From positions 22,009,086 to 22,073,085 of the forward strand of contig OX940871.1 in the NCBI GenBank assembly GCA_954871525.1: a DNA stretch of 64,000 nt, read 5' to 3'. A program made the translations under genes and the position numbers. This document shows positions 29,892-42,204 of the stretch, piece after piece. Below the pieces are notes generated by a model. That model saw only the letters and a list, made by a program, of their open reading frames with translations. It did not search any database and had not been told where the DNA came from. This DNA comes from Parietaria judaica. Lineage: Eukaryota; Streptophyta; Magnoliopsida; Rosales; Urticaceae. Position 1 is the stretch's first letter; the number at the start of each line of letters is the position of its first letter.

Positions 29892-30735
29892 AGAATCCCG
29901 AAACCTCCGAATTCAAATCTCAGCTTGTATGTTGACCATCTCATGTAAAAAAAAAACATAGCTCTAATCATTGTTTTAAAACGAACTTTAATGTTAATAT
30001 TAATTTTTATTTTGGAGCAACAAAATTAAACTATTTCGACAAACAAAAATTCTAAAATTATTTTCGCCTAAAGCCGCTTTTAGTTTTTCACGGCTTATCA
30101 ACTATAATCTTTCATTGATTCAAAAAAAAAAAAAACTTTAATCTTTCATTGCCTGTGTTTCTAATTTCACTTTATGTTCTTATTATTTTGAGTATTGTGT
30201 ACCACATTGATCGTGTAATTAATGATAGGCTTGCCCTTTTCAATATAAAGTATAAACAAGCAAAGCCAGCCCTTAGGCCTTAGTTGCCCAAATTCCCGAA
30301 CAAATTGAATAATTTTAACATTTGTGGTTTAGTTTGACAAGGAGCGTACTTCCAGTCAAAGATCGTGTCATCTTTGATGTCTTATAAAATCTAGATCAAT
30401 CTCGAATTTCTTTATACAAGCAAATTACGAGAAATTGCAACATCTTGCATCGTAATAGACAAACGAATGATTTTTTTGGCTGATTTATTATTTTGTCGAT
30501 AAATATTGGATATGAAGCAGGTCAGAGTGAGCTCTTAATCGACTTGTTTCGAACGAACCTGAGCCTGTAAATGTTCAAAACTGTAGTCTAGATACGTCTT
30601 TAGTCAGCTCGTCGAACTATAAAACAGTGCATTACTTTTACAATTAATTTGAGAATTGCTTAGGTCGATTTAAGCATTATCAATGAATAAGCGGAATGCG
30701 CTGCAATCGGATGACCAGAGTAACAACGAAAATGG
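29892..30735. other. Intergenic DNA, no feature seen
   Basis: This is presumably the 3' leader of the upstream gene followed by AT-rich spacer. No coding frame or bounded repeat was identified. Confidence 0.4.
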
Positions 30736-32328
30736 TTAGACATGATGAGATAATTGTGGTTATTGGATGTTGATGATAAGTTTGTTTATTTTCCTTAATT
30801 TACTAACTTATTAAGTTTGTTTTAATAACGTTCAAATGTTAGACATGAGGAGATAATTGTGGTTATTGGATGTTGATGATAAGTATGTTTATTTTCCTTA
30901 GGGTTAATTGCGGCAAAAATACTAAACCTTTGTAAATATTCTCCGATAGGTACCCAACTTCAATAAACGTACGTAAAAGTACTCAACGTCACACTTTTGT
31001 CGCCGACTAACTAACGCCGTTAGACACTGCCTACATGGCCGTTAGGCTGTCTCATGTGGAATGCCACGTGGCCAAAAGTTGGGAACTTTTGCCATCACGT
31101 GGCCAAAAGTTGGGTACTTTTGCCGCCACGTGGCATTAAAAAACCAATATTTTTTAATTTTTTCTTTCTCGTTAGCCAATATGTTTTTATATTTTTTTTA
31201 CGTATATCAAACATGATCAAATAATTTTATAAAATATGTACTTATAAAAAAAATATGTTATTTTTTTAAATAATCAGATAATTACTTAAAAATATTAGCT
31301 TTAATTTATTTAAAAAAAAATATTTTCCGTGGCACATATTTTTTTTTACGTATGTTAAATATAATCAAATAATTTTATTAATATGTTTTTTATAATTTTG
31401 TTTTTTTACAAGAATAATTATAATTTTTGAATAGGTTATATTAAAATTTTGAAACTAAAACATTATTGTATATAATATCACGGACATTTTAATATTAAAA
31501 TTAAGGCATGATATGATTTTTGAAGAGATATAACATATATGAAACTAAGGCATGATTAAAACAAATAATTGTATCAAATACGGTTTAAACTGAATTTAAA
31601 CTGAAAGTTTGGTGATTGGTAAAAAAATATGTTTAACTTTATTATTTTTTGTTTTAAAGTGAAAAAAAGAAAAACTAAAATAGGTGTTAAGGTTAATTTG
31701 TACCAACCGCATATAACCAATCACCATATAACCAACCGCACGTTTATCACTATTTTTTTATAAAAACATATTTTATAAAATTATTTGATTATATTTAACA
31801 TATGTAAAAAAAGTAAAAATATGTGTCACGGGAAAGATTTTATTTTTAAATAAATTAAAATTAATAATTTTACTAATAATTTTAAGTAATTATTTGATTA
31901 TTTTAGAAAAATAACATATTTTTTATAAGTACATCTTTTATATACGTAAAAATTATTTGATAATTTTTTATATACGTAAAAAAAAACATATTGGCTAACG
32001 GATTAGAAAACATTATGAAAAAATTATTTTTTTAATGCCACGTGGCGGCAAAAGTACCTAACCTTTGTCCACATGGCGGCAAAAGTACCTAATTTTTGGC
32101 CAACTGGCATTCCACATGAGACAGCCTAATGGCCACGTAGGCAATGTCTAACGGCGTTAGTTGGTCGGTGACAAAAGTGTGACGTTGGGTATTTTTTTAC
32201 GTTTATTGAGGTTGGGTACGTATCAGAGAATATTGACAAAAGTTAGGTATTTTTGCCGCAATTAACCCTTTTCCTTAATTTACTAACTTATTAAGTTTGT
32301 TTTAATGTTCAAATGTTATGGGAGAATG
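30736..32328. repeat. Tandem duplication of about 105 bp, second unit interrupted by a MULE
   Basis: Unit 1 (about 30736-30838) starts TTAGACATGATGAGATAATT and ends GTTCAAATG. Unit 2 starts at about 30839 and runs to 30900, where the MULE enters. It resumes at 32278 (ATTTACTAACTTATTAAG) and ends at about 32315 with GTTCAAATG. The duplication therefore preceded the transposon insertion. Confidence 0.85.
30901..32268. mobile_element. Fold-back Mutator-like element (MULE, non-autonomous)
   Basis: This 1368-bp element starts GGGTTAATTGCGGCAAAAAT and ends with its inverted complement. It is flanked by a perfect 9-bp duplication TTTTCCTTA (30892-30900 and 32269-32277). The first roughly 235 bp are strongly similar to the inverted last 235 bp, and the similarity continues more weakly inward, so the arms reach about 480 bp. 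Nine-bp duplications and long inverted ends are the Mutator hallmark. There is no transposase frame, and no captured gene was recognised. Confidence 0.92.
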
Positions 32329-32826
32329 TTTATTGAAATTCTCTTGAGTTCTGTGTGCGCATTAAATGAAAAAAAATTGTTTAGTAATAGTTGTGACAAA
32401 AGGATCCCAAGTAATTCATAATAGTGTGACTTTTTTATAAATAAAAAAAATTCAAGGTTGTGAAACTAAAATCTGGATTTACGATTGATTTTGTTACTTG
32501 TTCGATTGATTTTGTTACTTGTTCTTCCTTACCGAGGCTTACAATTGTATACCTTAGATTGAAGTATTTAACATATAACAAATGTCAATGTGAAAAAAGT
32601 GAGTTGTAATTAGAATTGTAAACATGTAAAGAATCAATCGAAAATATAAATTTCGCGACCTTAGGTATTTAATCTGCTCAATTGAAATTTTGAAAATATG
32701 TTGGTTATTCTGAAAAACTTTTACTACTCTTTCCGCAATTAACCTTTTTGCTATATCTTATAGCTTTACTAGTGATAGATTTAAGGAGAATTAATAATAT
32801 TTACTCTAAAAAAGAACTCACATTCG

Positions 32827-32857
<31 letters not shown>

Positions 32858-33543
32858 TATTTGTAACCACATACATAAAGATCATGGATGTACTTATTAA
32901 ACCTTGATTCATCGGGTGATAGCTTCCCGTGATATAATGGGACGGCCGCGACTTAATAACACTCAAGAGTCAGTTTACTGCCATTCAATTCGGAAGGTCA
33001 AACATCCATTATATGTTTCCTGTCTTTTTATTTTAATTTAAGTAGTATGATCGTTTCCAATTAATTGATAGCGGAAGAAACCCGTAATATCAAAATGATT
33101 AATGTGATTTACGAAATCAAATGAAAATACCCTAAATACCAAAACAATCAATGAGAATTACAAATGTCAAATAAATTACCCTATATATCAAAACAACCCA
33201 TTAAAAGGAAAAAGGCGTCAAAACGAATCAACACAAACTATCATTTTAAGCATGTCTGCCATTTTTGACACCCATTTCTAATTTATACAACCCTTTCATA
33301 AAACTTGTAAAATCATTGTACATAAATGAAAAAGATCAACAAATTCATCATTTAACCTATAAAATAATGGATAGTGGAATCCATGTATTTTCCATCTTGG
33401 CTTTATTTTTGGCTGTACATGTTCAGCGAATGAATTTCTTAAGTGTGTATTCTTGCCCCACAATGATTATGTAAACGAATGGCTCATCTTGTTCTACTCA
33501 TAAAAAATCAACTCTTTCTTTGAACAATTTCATAGGGAACAAT
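32329..33543. other. Intergenic DNA, no supported gene
   Basis: AT-rich, with a (TA)n tract at about 32827-32853. Short open frames have no recognisable features. Confidence 0.4.
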
Positions 33544-34058
33544 CTACGCGTGAAACCGGTACCGATAATCGGTAAATTAGTTTTTTTTGGTATTGGTATT
33601 GAAAAATCGAGATATTTTTTTTTTGGTATTGGTATTGGTATCGGTTCTAAAATTTCTTGATTTTTTATCAAACCGAGACCAAGAAAAAAGAAAAGAAAAC
33701 CGATAAATAAACCGAGACATAAACCGGGAATAATCTGGGGCAAAATCCAAAAATAATACAAACTACCATGTCCGAAATTCGGATTCCGAAGTATAAAAAA
33801 AAATACACGTCTAATACATAAAAACATCAAACATAATTAAATGACATGTAGTTCACTAATTTTACAAGAGAGTGCCTTATTTTTTGAATAAAAATACCGA
33901 TATTCAAAAAATTTGGCTATCGGTATCGAAAACCGAAACCGATAAGTATCGGTTATCGGTTTTAAACTAAATTTATCAGTTTTTTTTATAAACCGATCCG
34001 GGATCGATACCGAAACCGAGAAGATACCGAGAAACGATTACAAAATTTTCACCCCTAG
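33544..34058. mobile_element. hAT-like MITE with CCGATAC-rich interior
   Basis: The left end CTACGCGTGAAAC and the right end TTTTCACCCCTAG form imperfect inverted repeats like hAT ends (CTAGGGGTGAAAA). The interior repeats GGTATTGGTATTGGTATCGG and AACCGATAA words. The flanking 8 bp match only partly (GGAACAAT and AAAACACA), so the insertion is old or the ends are slightly off. Similar GGGTGAAACCGGG starts appear near 53699 and 56951. Confidence 0.5.
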
Positions 34059-34567
34059 AAAACACACTCCAAGTCAACAAAATCTATAAATTGTTAATCC
34101 TGCTACTATGAGAAAAGAAAGATAAAGTCACCAAAGTTTTCTTCCATAATATTATGAGCATAGATTAGTTACGGATTCACCCACAATTTCCTTACATCTT
34201 CAATCGAAAGGACGTTTCCAGCTACATATTATGTTTTCGGATAATCAACTATATTATAAAATAGGAGATGATTTGCTTAATATTATTTTATTTATGTACA
34301 TCGAGAAAGATCTTTTAATAGTATCAACGACGAGCCTCTAATGAATTATTTTCAAAACACTATAGAAGACACGTGTGGAGTACATTTTACACATTTTAAT
34401 GTCATCCTGTTATGAAAATTACGAAAAATTATTTAGTCCTCAAAATTCTTCTCGATTTGCACCCCGAGTATAACCAACGAATAGTGATATTCTCGTGCAA
34501 TTTAATTGGCACAATTGGTTATCGGTCTTTTACACGGTGGTTATCGGATTCGTAAGTTGTAACATCC

Positions 34568-34749
34568 AAGGTATTAAATTTCCCGAATATCCGTCGGCAT
34601 GTCCATCGAAAATCTTTTTTCAAAGATATGCGAAACGATATATCCATGGGCATACCCATCGATTTACCTACGAGATACCCACCGACAAGCGATATATCCG
34701 TAAAACGAAAAGTGCGAAACGATATCGGCAAGCGGTATTTAAAACCTTG
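34568..34749. mobile_element. 182-bp MITE, copy 1
   Basis: The element begins AAGGTATTAAATTTC and ends GTATTTAAAACCTTG (inverted termini). It is flanked by a perfect 9-bp duplication GTAACATCC (34559-34567 and 34750-34758). A copy of identical length lies at 56736-56917. Nine-bp duplications point to Mutator-type mobilisation. It sits about 250 bp upstream of the first phosphatase start and may affect its promoter. Confidence 0.9.
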
Positions 34750-35002
34750 GTAACATCCGTATTGTTCTAAGCTATAATTTAATTCGATAATCCCTGTATC
34801 GAATCGCATGAGGAATATGGACGGAGATTCTCGCTGAAAATATCTATACAAAAAGATTCCCTCGCTCAAAAAGTCAAAAAAAAAAAAAAAAAACTAATTT
34901 CCTCGGTTCCCTCGAAAATCAAAACGGAAGCAACAAACTGATAAGTCGTCGAAGAAAAATAAGGGACTTCATAAGAAACTCGAAGATTCTTCTCTCTGAA
35001 AC

Positions 35003-38000
35003 ATGGGAGCCAAAATTGGGTCGCCGAATCTGGAAAGACTCGAGCTTTTCCTGTGTTTGGTCTTGTTGGGTTGTCTCTGGTCGTGCTCGGCTCACGCCAA
35101 TGGCTTCGGTGATCAGCCATTGTCGAAGATCGCAATCCACAAAGCTACCATCGCGCTGAGCGACTTCACTTCCGTTAAAGCTTACCCTTTTGTTCTTGGG
35201 CTTAAGGTGAGCTTAGTATATGATCCCGAATCTATATATTTATATATATCATTTGAGCACTTGGGCAGGAAAAAGATTGGAACTTTGTTGGAAAAAAGTG
35301 AAAAATACTAGTTTAGTTTCACATGTAGTATCAAGGTCGGTTTTTGTTTCAAATTTTCTGTGAAATTAGGTTTGATAATCTCTACTTGCTTGATTGAAGG
35401 TTATTAGATTGATATTGGATTTTGATTTTGAAAGTCACACTCATTGAATGACTTCACTTGTTTCACCTTAATTTTTTAATAGAATAGATAGAAATTTGCT
35501 TACTGGGTGTTTTACTTGTCTTTTGTCTCAATCAAATATTTCACCTCAACGGAATGTCTGGTTCGAGTGCACACACGGACCTAAAAACGCTAGCGATATA
35601 ATAAGTACTCGAAGACGTTTAAAATGCAGCGGCATATTCCCACACTTTCAATTGTGCGGTTTTTTCGATTTGTTCCGTCAGTTTCGTTGTTAACATATAG
35701 CCTTGGCACGTTTATGCTTTTCTTTCGGTATGTAAGTTGAGATTGTAAGGGAGTAATGTGTGTGAGAATGATCAATTTAAAAGATAATGGGGACGTACAT
35801 TTCAAGAACTCATTTATGCAGCTTTTGGATATTAATACCGCGCAATTGAAACCCTGGGAATTTACCGCCCACTTTTGAAAAAATATTGGGTACTTATGCG
35901 GCCTCTTATCCTATCACCTTATAGGAGTCTGGAGGAAAAAGTGAAAATTCTCTTAGTTTAATAATTTGAACTGGATTTTGATACTCTTGATATGATTTAT
36001 CGCGAGTTCATAGATTATTCCCTTTATTTTTGGAGTTGATTTTTTGATTGTCTATATAGGGGGAAGATACAGAATGGATAACTGTGGATTTGGAACACCA
36101 TAAGCCTGCGCTAGATGATTGGGTTGGCGTGTTTTCTCCGGGAAAATTCAAGTAATTTACTTCTTCTTTCCGCTTACGCCTTTTCTTAGTCTTTATTTGT
36201 GGCACTTCTTCTTTCCATATAGTAGAGAACCCGTCCAAAGGTATTATAAAGTTGGACATTGCAGTTGGTTAGCTATTATTGTGAAAATAAGTATACATTA
36301 TTCTACAATTATAATTGGCGTCAATAAATGACACTGAGTTTTCCGGACAACCCGATCACAGATAGTAGACATGATTAAAACTGACAGAAATCATGTTTTT
36401 GGTACGACAGTGGATCGAGTTGCCCGCCGGAAAATGACCCGAAAGAGCAAAAGCCGTTTATATGTTCTGCCCCGATAAAGGTGTGTGTGGGTGCTATTTT
36501 TCAATAGGATTATATTGTAATTCTGCGAGTATTGTCTGACATGCGTGATATTGTATTGTTTCTTTCAGTATAAGTATGCAAACGACTCGAACTCAAATTA
36601 TTCAAGCACTGGCAGATCGTCTTTGAGGTTTCAGCTGATAAATCAGCGGGCAGATTTTTCTTTTGCTTTATTTTCCGGTGGATTTTCAAATGTATGTCAT
36701 AGGATCTCTTGCTTTTCTTAGGTCACGATTTCCGTGTTTTAGGATATCGTATTCTGATGTTGACTTTTAAGGTTTAAGTCAATCGTTCAATATTGCAGCC
36801 CACACTGGTGGCAGTTTCGAACTTTATAACGTTCGCCAATCCAAAAGCTCCAGTCTATCCACGTCTCGCTCTTGGGAGCTCCTGGGATGAAGTAAGTTAT
36901 CGTTCCACTGATATTTTCCGAGTTCTATGTCAACTCAAATTCTGAACAAACCTGAAAATTTAAAATTGTATAAGAGCTCCAGTCTATCCAAAAGTCCAGT
37001 CTATCCACGTCTCGCTCTTCAATTGCATGAGAATGATCTATGCATAATGATTTGGGTATATTTACATAAACGACTAAAATGCTATTAATTGGTGATTCAT
37101 AAACTGCAAGATCCTCTAATAAGAATTCAAGCCGGTTTTTTGGAGTGAGTTCGACCCGTGGGCTCATATTATATGGTATGGTGCCAAGAATGGTATTACT
37201 CGGAGTTTTTTTTTTTTTTTGCATTGGCGTGAGTCGAGGAAAAAATGGGAAACGACAACTAAGCTTAGTTTGTAGAGCTACTTTGTACATGTGATACAAT
37301 GATTGTATCACATGTACAAAGTATTATTTGTGTTCCTCTAGAATCATCAGCTAATAGTTACAATCATCAGCTAATAGTTAGTAATATTTGTGTTCCTCTA
37401 GAATCCAGGACTATTTACCAAGTTATTGCCTGATGCTTCTCGTATCGCTTTTTAGAATTATCGATAATGCAAAATTTCATAATTTAACTATAGTCTTGTA
37501 TTTCTAGAATCCAGGGTTTATTATCATGTTATAGCCTGATTTCGCTGGGAATGTGTTCTGAGAAAATCAATGGCACTGAAATTCCGTGTTGAATTTTTTG
37601 ATGTCTTGCAGATGACTGTAACATGGACAAGTGGCTATGACATAAGCGAGGCAGTTCCGTTTGTTGAGTGGGGAACAAAGGGAGGGGATAAACTCCGAAC
37701 CCCAGCCGGGACATTGACTTTTAGTCGTAGGAGCATGTGTGGTATGATTTCTCCATGATATTATTTTTTATGCATTTAGTTTCAAAGTATATTTACCCTT
37801 TTTCTTGTTAAATTCTTATGAAAAAGATTCCGTTGAATTCCATAAGATTTCGAAGTTATATCTAAGGAAAGGGAATCACTTCCCTTCTAATGAGTTACAG
37901 TAAAAACTTTTTAACATATATTTTTCTTGGGTCACTTGGGCCAGTTGAAAAAAACACTAAATTCGATAAGATAATAGATTTTGAAAAAAAAAATATAATA

Positions 38001-41000
38001 ATACATAATCTAATTAATATCATAAGTGAATGATTGTTTAAAATTAGTTTTTTTTTGTAAAGAAAAACAGATTTATAAATAAAAGAAGATTACAGTGCTT
38101 CGACAAAGTACGGTTTAAGATCAGCCAGCCGACAAACCAGCCTAAAATCACTATTAAACATTATATGTTTTTAGTATAAACACAATGTTATTTGTTATTA
38201 AGAAACAATAAACATGAGATATAAATTCAATGTACATGATATTTTAGTAAAATACACTAAATATTATGTACTTAATTGTTCATTGAATTCTGAAAACACT
38301 TTTTAAATTAATAAAATATTTAGTAATATCTCTCTAAAATAATAAAATCTCATTGTCCCAACAATATCAATTTATTGAGGTATAATGGTAGTATTATTAT
38401 GTAAAAATGTTATGTAATTAGTTTTTGAACGGATGTTCAGGTTCACCTGCAAGAACGGTTGGATGGCGTGATCCCGGCTTCATACATACGAGCTTCCTGA
38501 AAAACTTGTGGCCGAGCAGCATGTATGGATTCAAAATGATTATTATGTCTTCTCCACTTTGCCATTTTCGTTTGTGTTATGAAGTTTCACCAATTTCAAT
38601 TGCTATTATTTCTATGATGGTTTCTCAGGTACGAATACAGAATGGGCCATCTTTTAATGGACGGCTCATACGTATGGAGCAAAACGTATTCCTTCAGATC
38701 ATCACCTTATCTCGGGCAGAACTCGTTACAGCGTGTCATAGTTTTCGGCGATATGGGAAAGGTAAGAGTTAACAAAATTAACTTTGGCATCGTGGAAGAT
38801 GTTCTAACTTTCATCTGTAAGCATTTAAACATCCACTAAAACTAGAGAGGAAATGAATAGCTCTACTCAAGGTTCAAACGACTGAAATTCTACTTTTACG
38901 GATCAAATGACGGGTAATTGTAGGTTTTTAACAACCAATAATTGTGTCCGTTTGTGCCGATCAAATTTAATGAGTTAACGGATAACGGACAGCAGAGCCG
39001 GCCAAACATTTTTGGGGGCCTTGGGCGAAAAATTAAAACGAGGCACTTATTTAATTTCTAAATAATAATATATTTGATAAAACATATCATGCTTAAAATA
39101 CAATATTTATAATTGTTCTACGAAATATATTTTTTCTTGATTTTTCTAGTAAGCGTGTTATATTTTTTTTCTAGTAAGTATGTTGTTGTTTTTTATTTTT
39201 CAAGTTGCATCACTTACAACACCAACGAGGAGGGCTATTTCATCTTATCTTATAAGCGTTCTATTAATTCAATTTTTTTAATGGTTAAGTTATATAATAT
39301 ACGGGGCCTTTAAATAATGGGGGCCTTGGACGGTCGCCCAACTCGCCCACTTATCGGGCCGGCTCTGACGGACAGGTATTACATAAAATAATTGTATATA
39401 TAAATATCAATTTTAAGTATTAATCATTTATAAATTGAAAGAATTATAGAATTATTATACTTTGTACTTTTCTATTGACAAAGTTAAAGTTACAGATTGA
39501 TTTATTTATATTTTATTTTTATTTTTTTCGCTCGTTCGGCACCCGGCACTACCAGTGAAACTGGTGCTGACTGCAGGAAAATTCCGGGTGAATGCCGATT
39601 GACACCGGTCGTTTGAACCATGATTTAACTTGTATGTATTAAATTTTGCGTAAAACTCGACTGAGAATATCTATAATTAATAACAATATTGTAAAGTGCA
39701 AACAGATACAGTAAACTAAATAAAATCCTAATATAATATTAATTTTCAGGCAGAGCGTGATGGTTCAAATGAGTATAGCGATTACCAGCCAGGCGCGCTA
39801 AAAACGACAGACCAGCTCATCAATGACTTGGACAACATCGATTTAGTTATGCACATCGGAGACATGTCGTATGCAAATGGGTACATCTCACAGTGGGACC
39901 AATTCACCGCACAGGTGGAGCCCATTGCGTCGACCGTACCTTATATGGTTGCAAGGTTTGCTTTCAATGCTCGTTGCTTGTTTTTAATCTATTTTATGAT
40001 GAGGTATCGTGTACTAATTTTTTTTATTTTTTTTATTTAGCGGTAACCACGAACGAGATTGGCCGAACTCGGGATCCTTCTATGACACTCCGGATTCAGG
40101 CGGTGAATGCGGTGTGGTAGCTGAGACCATGTTCTACGTCCCAGCTGAGAACCGAGCCAAGTTCTGGTAAATCTCGGAAACTTGATATAAGAAACGTGTG
40201 CATTTTGTCCAATAGCTTTCCAGAGCTCTTGGGGACCAAGCAAATTCTGTTTAAATCCGTGTCAGGTTTCATGTATGTTACGAGTCAAGATCGAGTCTTG
40301 GAATCAAGAACACACGACCGCACAAGAACACAGTGAACACAAAGGCTAACCTTAATAAAACTTAATCTCTCCTCTTGAGAGACTAAGTCTTGTGATTGGT
40401 TCTCGGTTAACTTTCTCATTAACACGAACTCTCTTATATAGGGCGAGGATATTGCAACCTAATGGACTTAATTAACCTCTAAAAGACTATTAATGAAATT
40501 GACTCGACTATTCCCTAAACAATGCAACCTCTAAAAGTCAATCAATGAAATTGACTCGACTATTCCCTAAACGATGCTTAACAACATTCACCCGAACTTG
40601 TCTTGTCGTCTAAACTTCCCCTCTTAAACTCTTTTTGCTGTAAAAATCCCTAAATTTGTAAATTATAGCGATTCTCCCCTTTAATCGATAAAAAATCTGA
40701 CAGTTCTCATCAAATTTTAAGTCATGTGCAATGCATGATACTGGGATTGTATGTTGCTTGAAATTTTGAAAGAAAGAAAAAAACATGTCTTTTTTTTTTT
40801 TAGATTAGTAGCGAAATTGCTATAATTTAAAACTTTATGGACAAATTGCCACAAGAGAAAGTTTATTGTAGAAACTGGGACAATCCGACAAGTTCCAGAA
40901 TGACTGATAATAATCGGATTTGTTTACAAAAAACTTCATGCATATATTCTAATATGAATCCCGAAATTATCAAGGAAGAAGCTTTTTTTTTTTAATTTAA

Positions 41001-42204
41001 TATCCATGCTACATTACATGTTTTATATACAAAATATGTATCAAAAAAGCCATATTTCCCATCATGGAACAGGTATTCTACGGATTATGGCATGTTCCAC
41101 TTCTGCGTAGCCGATAGTGAGCATGACTGGAGAGAAGGAACGGAACAGTACAAATTCCTTGAAAAGTGCCTTGCTTCAGTGGACCGAGCGAAACAGCCTT
41201 GGTTGATCTTTATTGCTCATCGGGTTCTCGGCTACTCGTCAAACAGCTGGTACGCTCAGGAGGGTTCGTACGAGGAGCCCATGGGAAGGGAAAGCTTGCA
41301 GAAGCTTTGGCAAAAGTACAAGGTTGACATTGCGTTCTACGGCCACGTTCACAACTACGAGCGAACTTGCCCTATTTACCAGGTACTCGTTTATTTTATT
41401 CATACTCTTGCTTGTCATTGTTCATGCTCTGATGAAAACGATAGGAATTGGTATTGAAAGTGAAATGTAAAGAGCACGTAAGCAACGGTATTTGCCAAAG
41501 AGATGAACACCGGGTGGGATACTTTATATTAGTTAACAAAAATAGGAAGGACCGTTCTTTCGAGAACACGACCAAAGCTCTCCAGAACAGTGTAATAATT
41601 TAATTCAAATAAATTAAACCTATAGGAAAATGTGCTATTATATATTTTTATTTTTATTTTTATTTTTCTTTTTCGCAAAAAATATACTCTCTACTTTCAA
41701 AACCAATCAAAATATACCCCCTAAGTGAAATTTGACAATATTACCCTCAATGTGTTTAATTTTTAATTAATTTCACTAAAAATAATGTAATCCCTAATTA
41801 ATTTTCATGGTAAGTCGAGATTGTTTATCTCTGTTTCTATACACCAACAAAAGACAATTCTGTACTTCAAACCAAATAATCTTTCGTTGCTGCTGCAGAA
41901 TCAGTGCGTGAACAGCGAGAAATCCCATTACTCGGGAGTGGTGAACGGGACGATCCACGTGGTGGTTGGAGGCGGCGGGAGCCACTTGTCGGAGTTCAGC
42001 GAAGCCGTCCCGAAGTGGAGCCTCTTCAGAGACTTCGACTGGGGGTTCGTCAAAATGACGGCGTTTAATCACTCGTCGCTGCTCTTCCAGTACAAGAAGA
42101 GCAGCGACGGCAACGTTTACGATTCCTTCACCGTCAACAGAGACTACCGGGATGTCTTGGCCTGCGTGCACGACGGCTGCGAAGCACATACTTTGGCCTC
42201 TTGA
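35003..42204 (+). CDS. PAP27: Purple acid phosphatase, PAP27-like, tandem copy 1
   Basis: A secreted or vacuolar metallophosphoesterase of the PAP1/24/27 clade. Twelve exons: 35003-35206, 36060-36151, 36411-36480, 36569-36691, 36799-36891, 37612-37741, 38441-38522, 38629-38761, 39750-39955, 40041-40166, 41073-41382 and 41899-42204; 624 aa. Seen: N-terminal signal peptide (hydrophobic core LFLCLVLLGCLW, probable cut after about residue 32); a fibronectin-like N-domain; then the metallophosphatase domain. The seven PAP metal ligands are present: GDMG Asp306, GDMSY Asp347 and Tyr350, GNHE Asn380, FIAHR His469, GHVH His511 and His513. Relatives are often labelled probable inactive, so activity is open. 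Which of the PAP1/24/27 genes is the true orthologue cannot be settled by eye. The introns hold a hAT-type element (38993-39367), an LTR-like piece (40272-40586), an AT-rich MITE-like repeat (about 37925-38400) and a local duplication cluster (36977-37400). Confidence 0.94.
36977..37400. repeat. Local rearrangement cluster in phosphatase copy 1 intron 5
   Basis: At 36996-37019 there is an exact 24-bp copy of exon 5 sequence 36850-36873 (CCAGTCTATCCACGTCTCGC...), preceded by a shorter second copy at about 36977. At 37280-37322 lies a perfect 21-bp inverted repeat with a 1-nt loop. Directly after, AATCATCAGCTAATAGTTA is repeated twice, and TATTTGTGTTCCTCTAGAAT occurs on both sides. None of it adds coding sequence. 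Confidence 0.85.
38993..39367. mobile_element. hAT-type element in phosphatase copy 1 intron 8
   Basis: The ends CAGAGCCGGCCAAACAT and CGGGCCGGCTCTG are inverted repeats. They are flanked by a perfect 8-bp duplication ACGGACAG (38985-38992 and 39368-39375). At 375 bp with no transposase it is a non-autonomous hAT-type element. The subterminal GGGGGCCTTGG is repeated in the same direction near both ends. Confidence 0.9.
40272..40586. mobile_element. LTR-like insertion in phosphatase copy 1 intron 10
   Basis: The segment runs from TGTATGTTACGAGTC to CTTAACAACA, with a TATA-like CTTATATAGGG at its centre. A 4-bp repeat TTCA flanks it (40268-40271 and 40587-40590). The 3' part holds a direct duplication of about 52 bp containing GAAATTGACTCGACTATTCC. 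It looks like a solo LTR, but a 4-bp duplication is weak support. Confidence 0.5.
41483..41595. repeat. Dispersed repeat fragment shared with 61242-61365
   Basis: In intron 11 of the first phosphatase, the order AACGGTATT, GGGATACTTTATAT, GTTAACAAAAATAG, TTCGAGAACACGACCAAAGCTCTCCA is matched by a diverged copy in an RNase J intron. It is probably an LTR fragment with no visible ends. The intron sequence beyond it (about 41630-41760) is T-rich with no bounded element. Confidence 0.5.
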
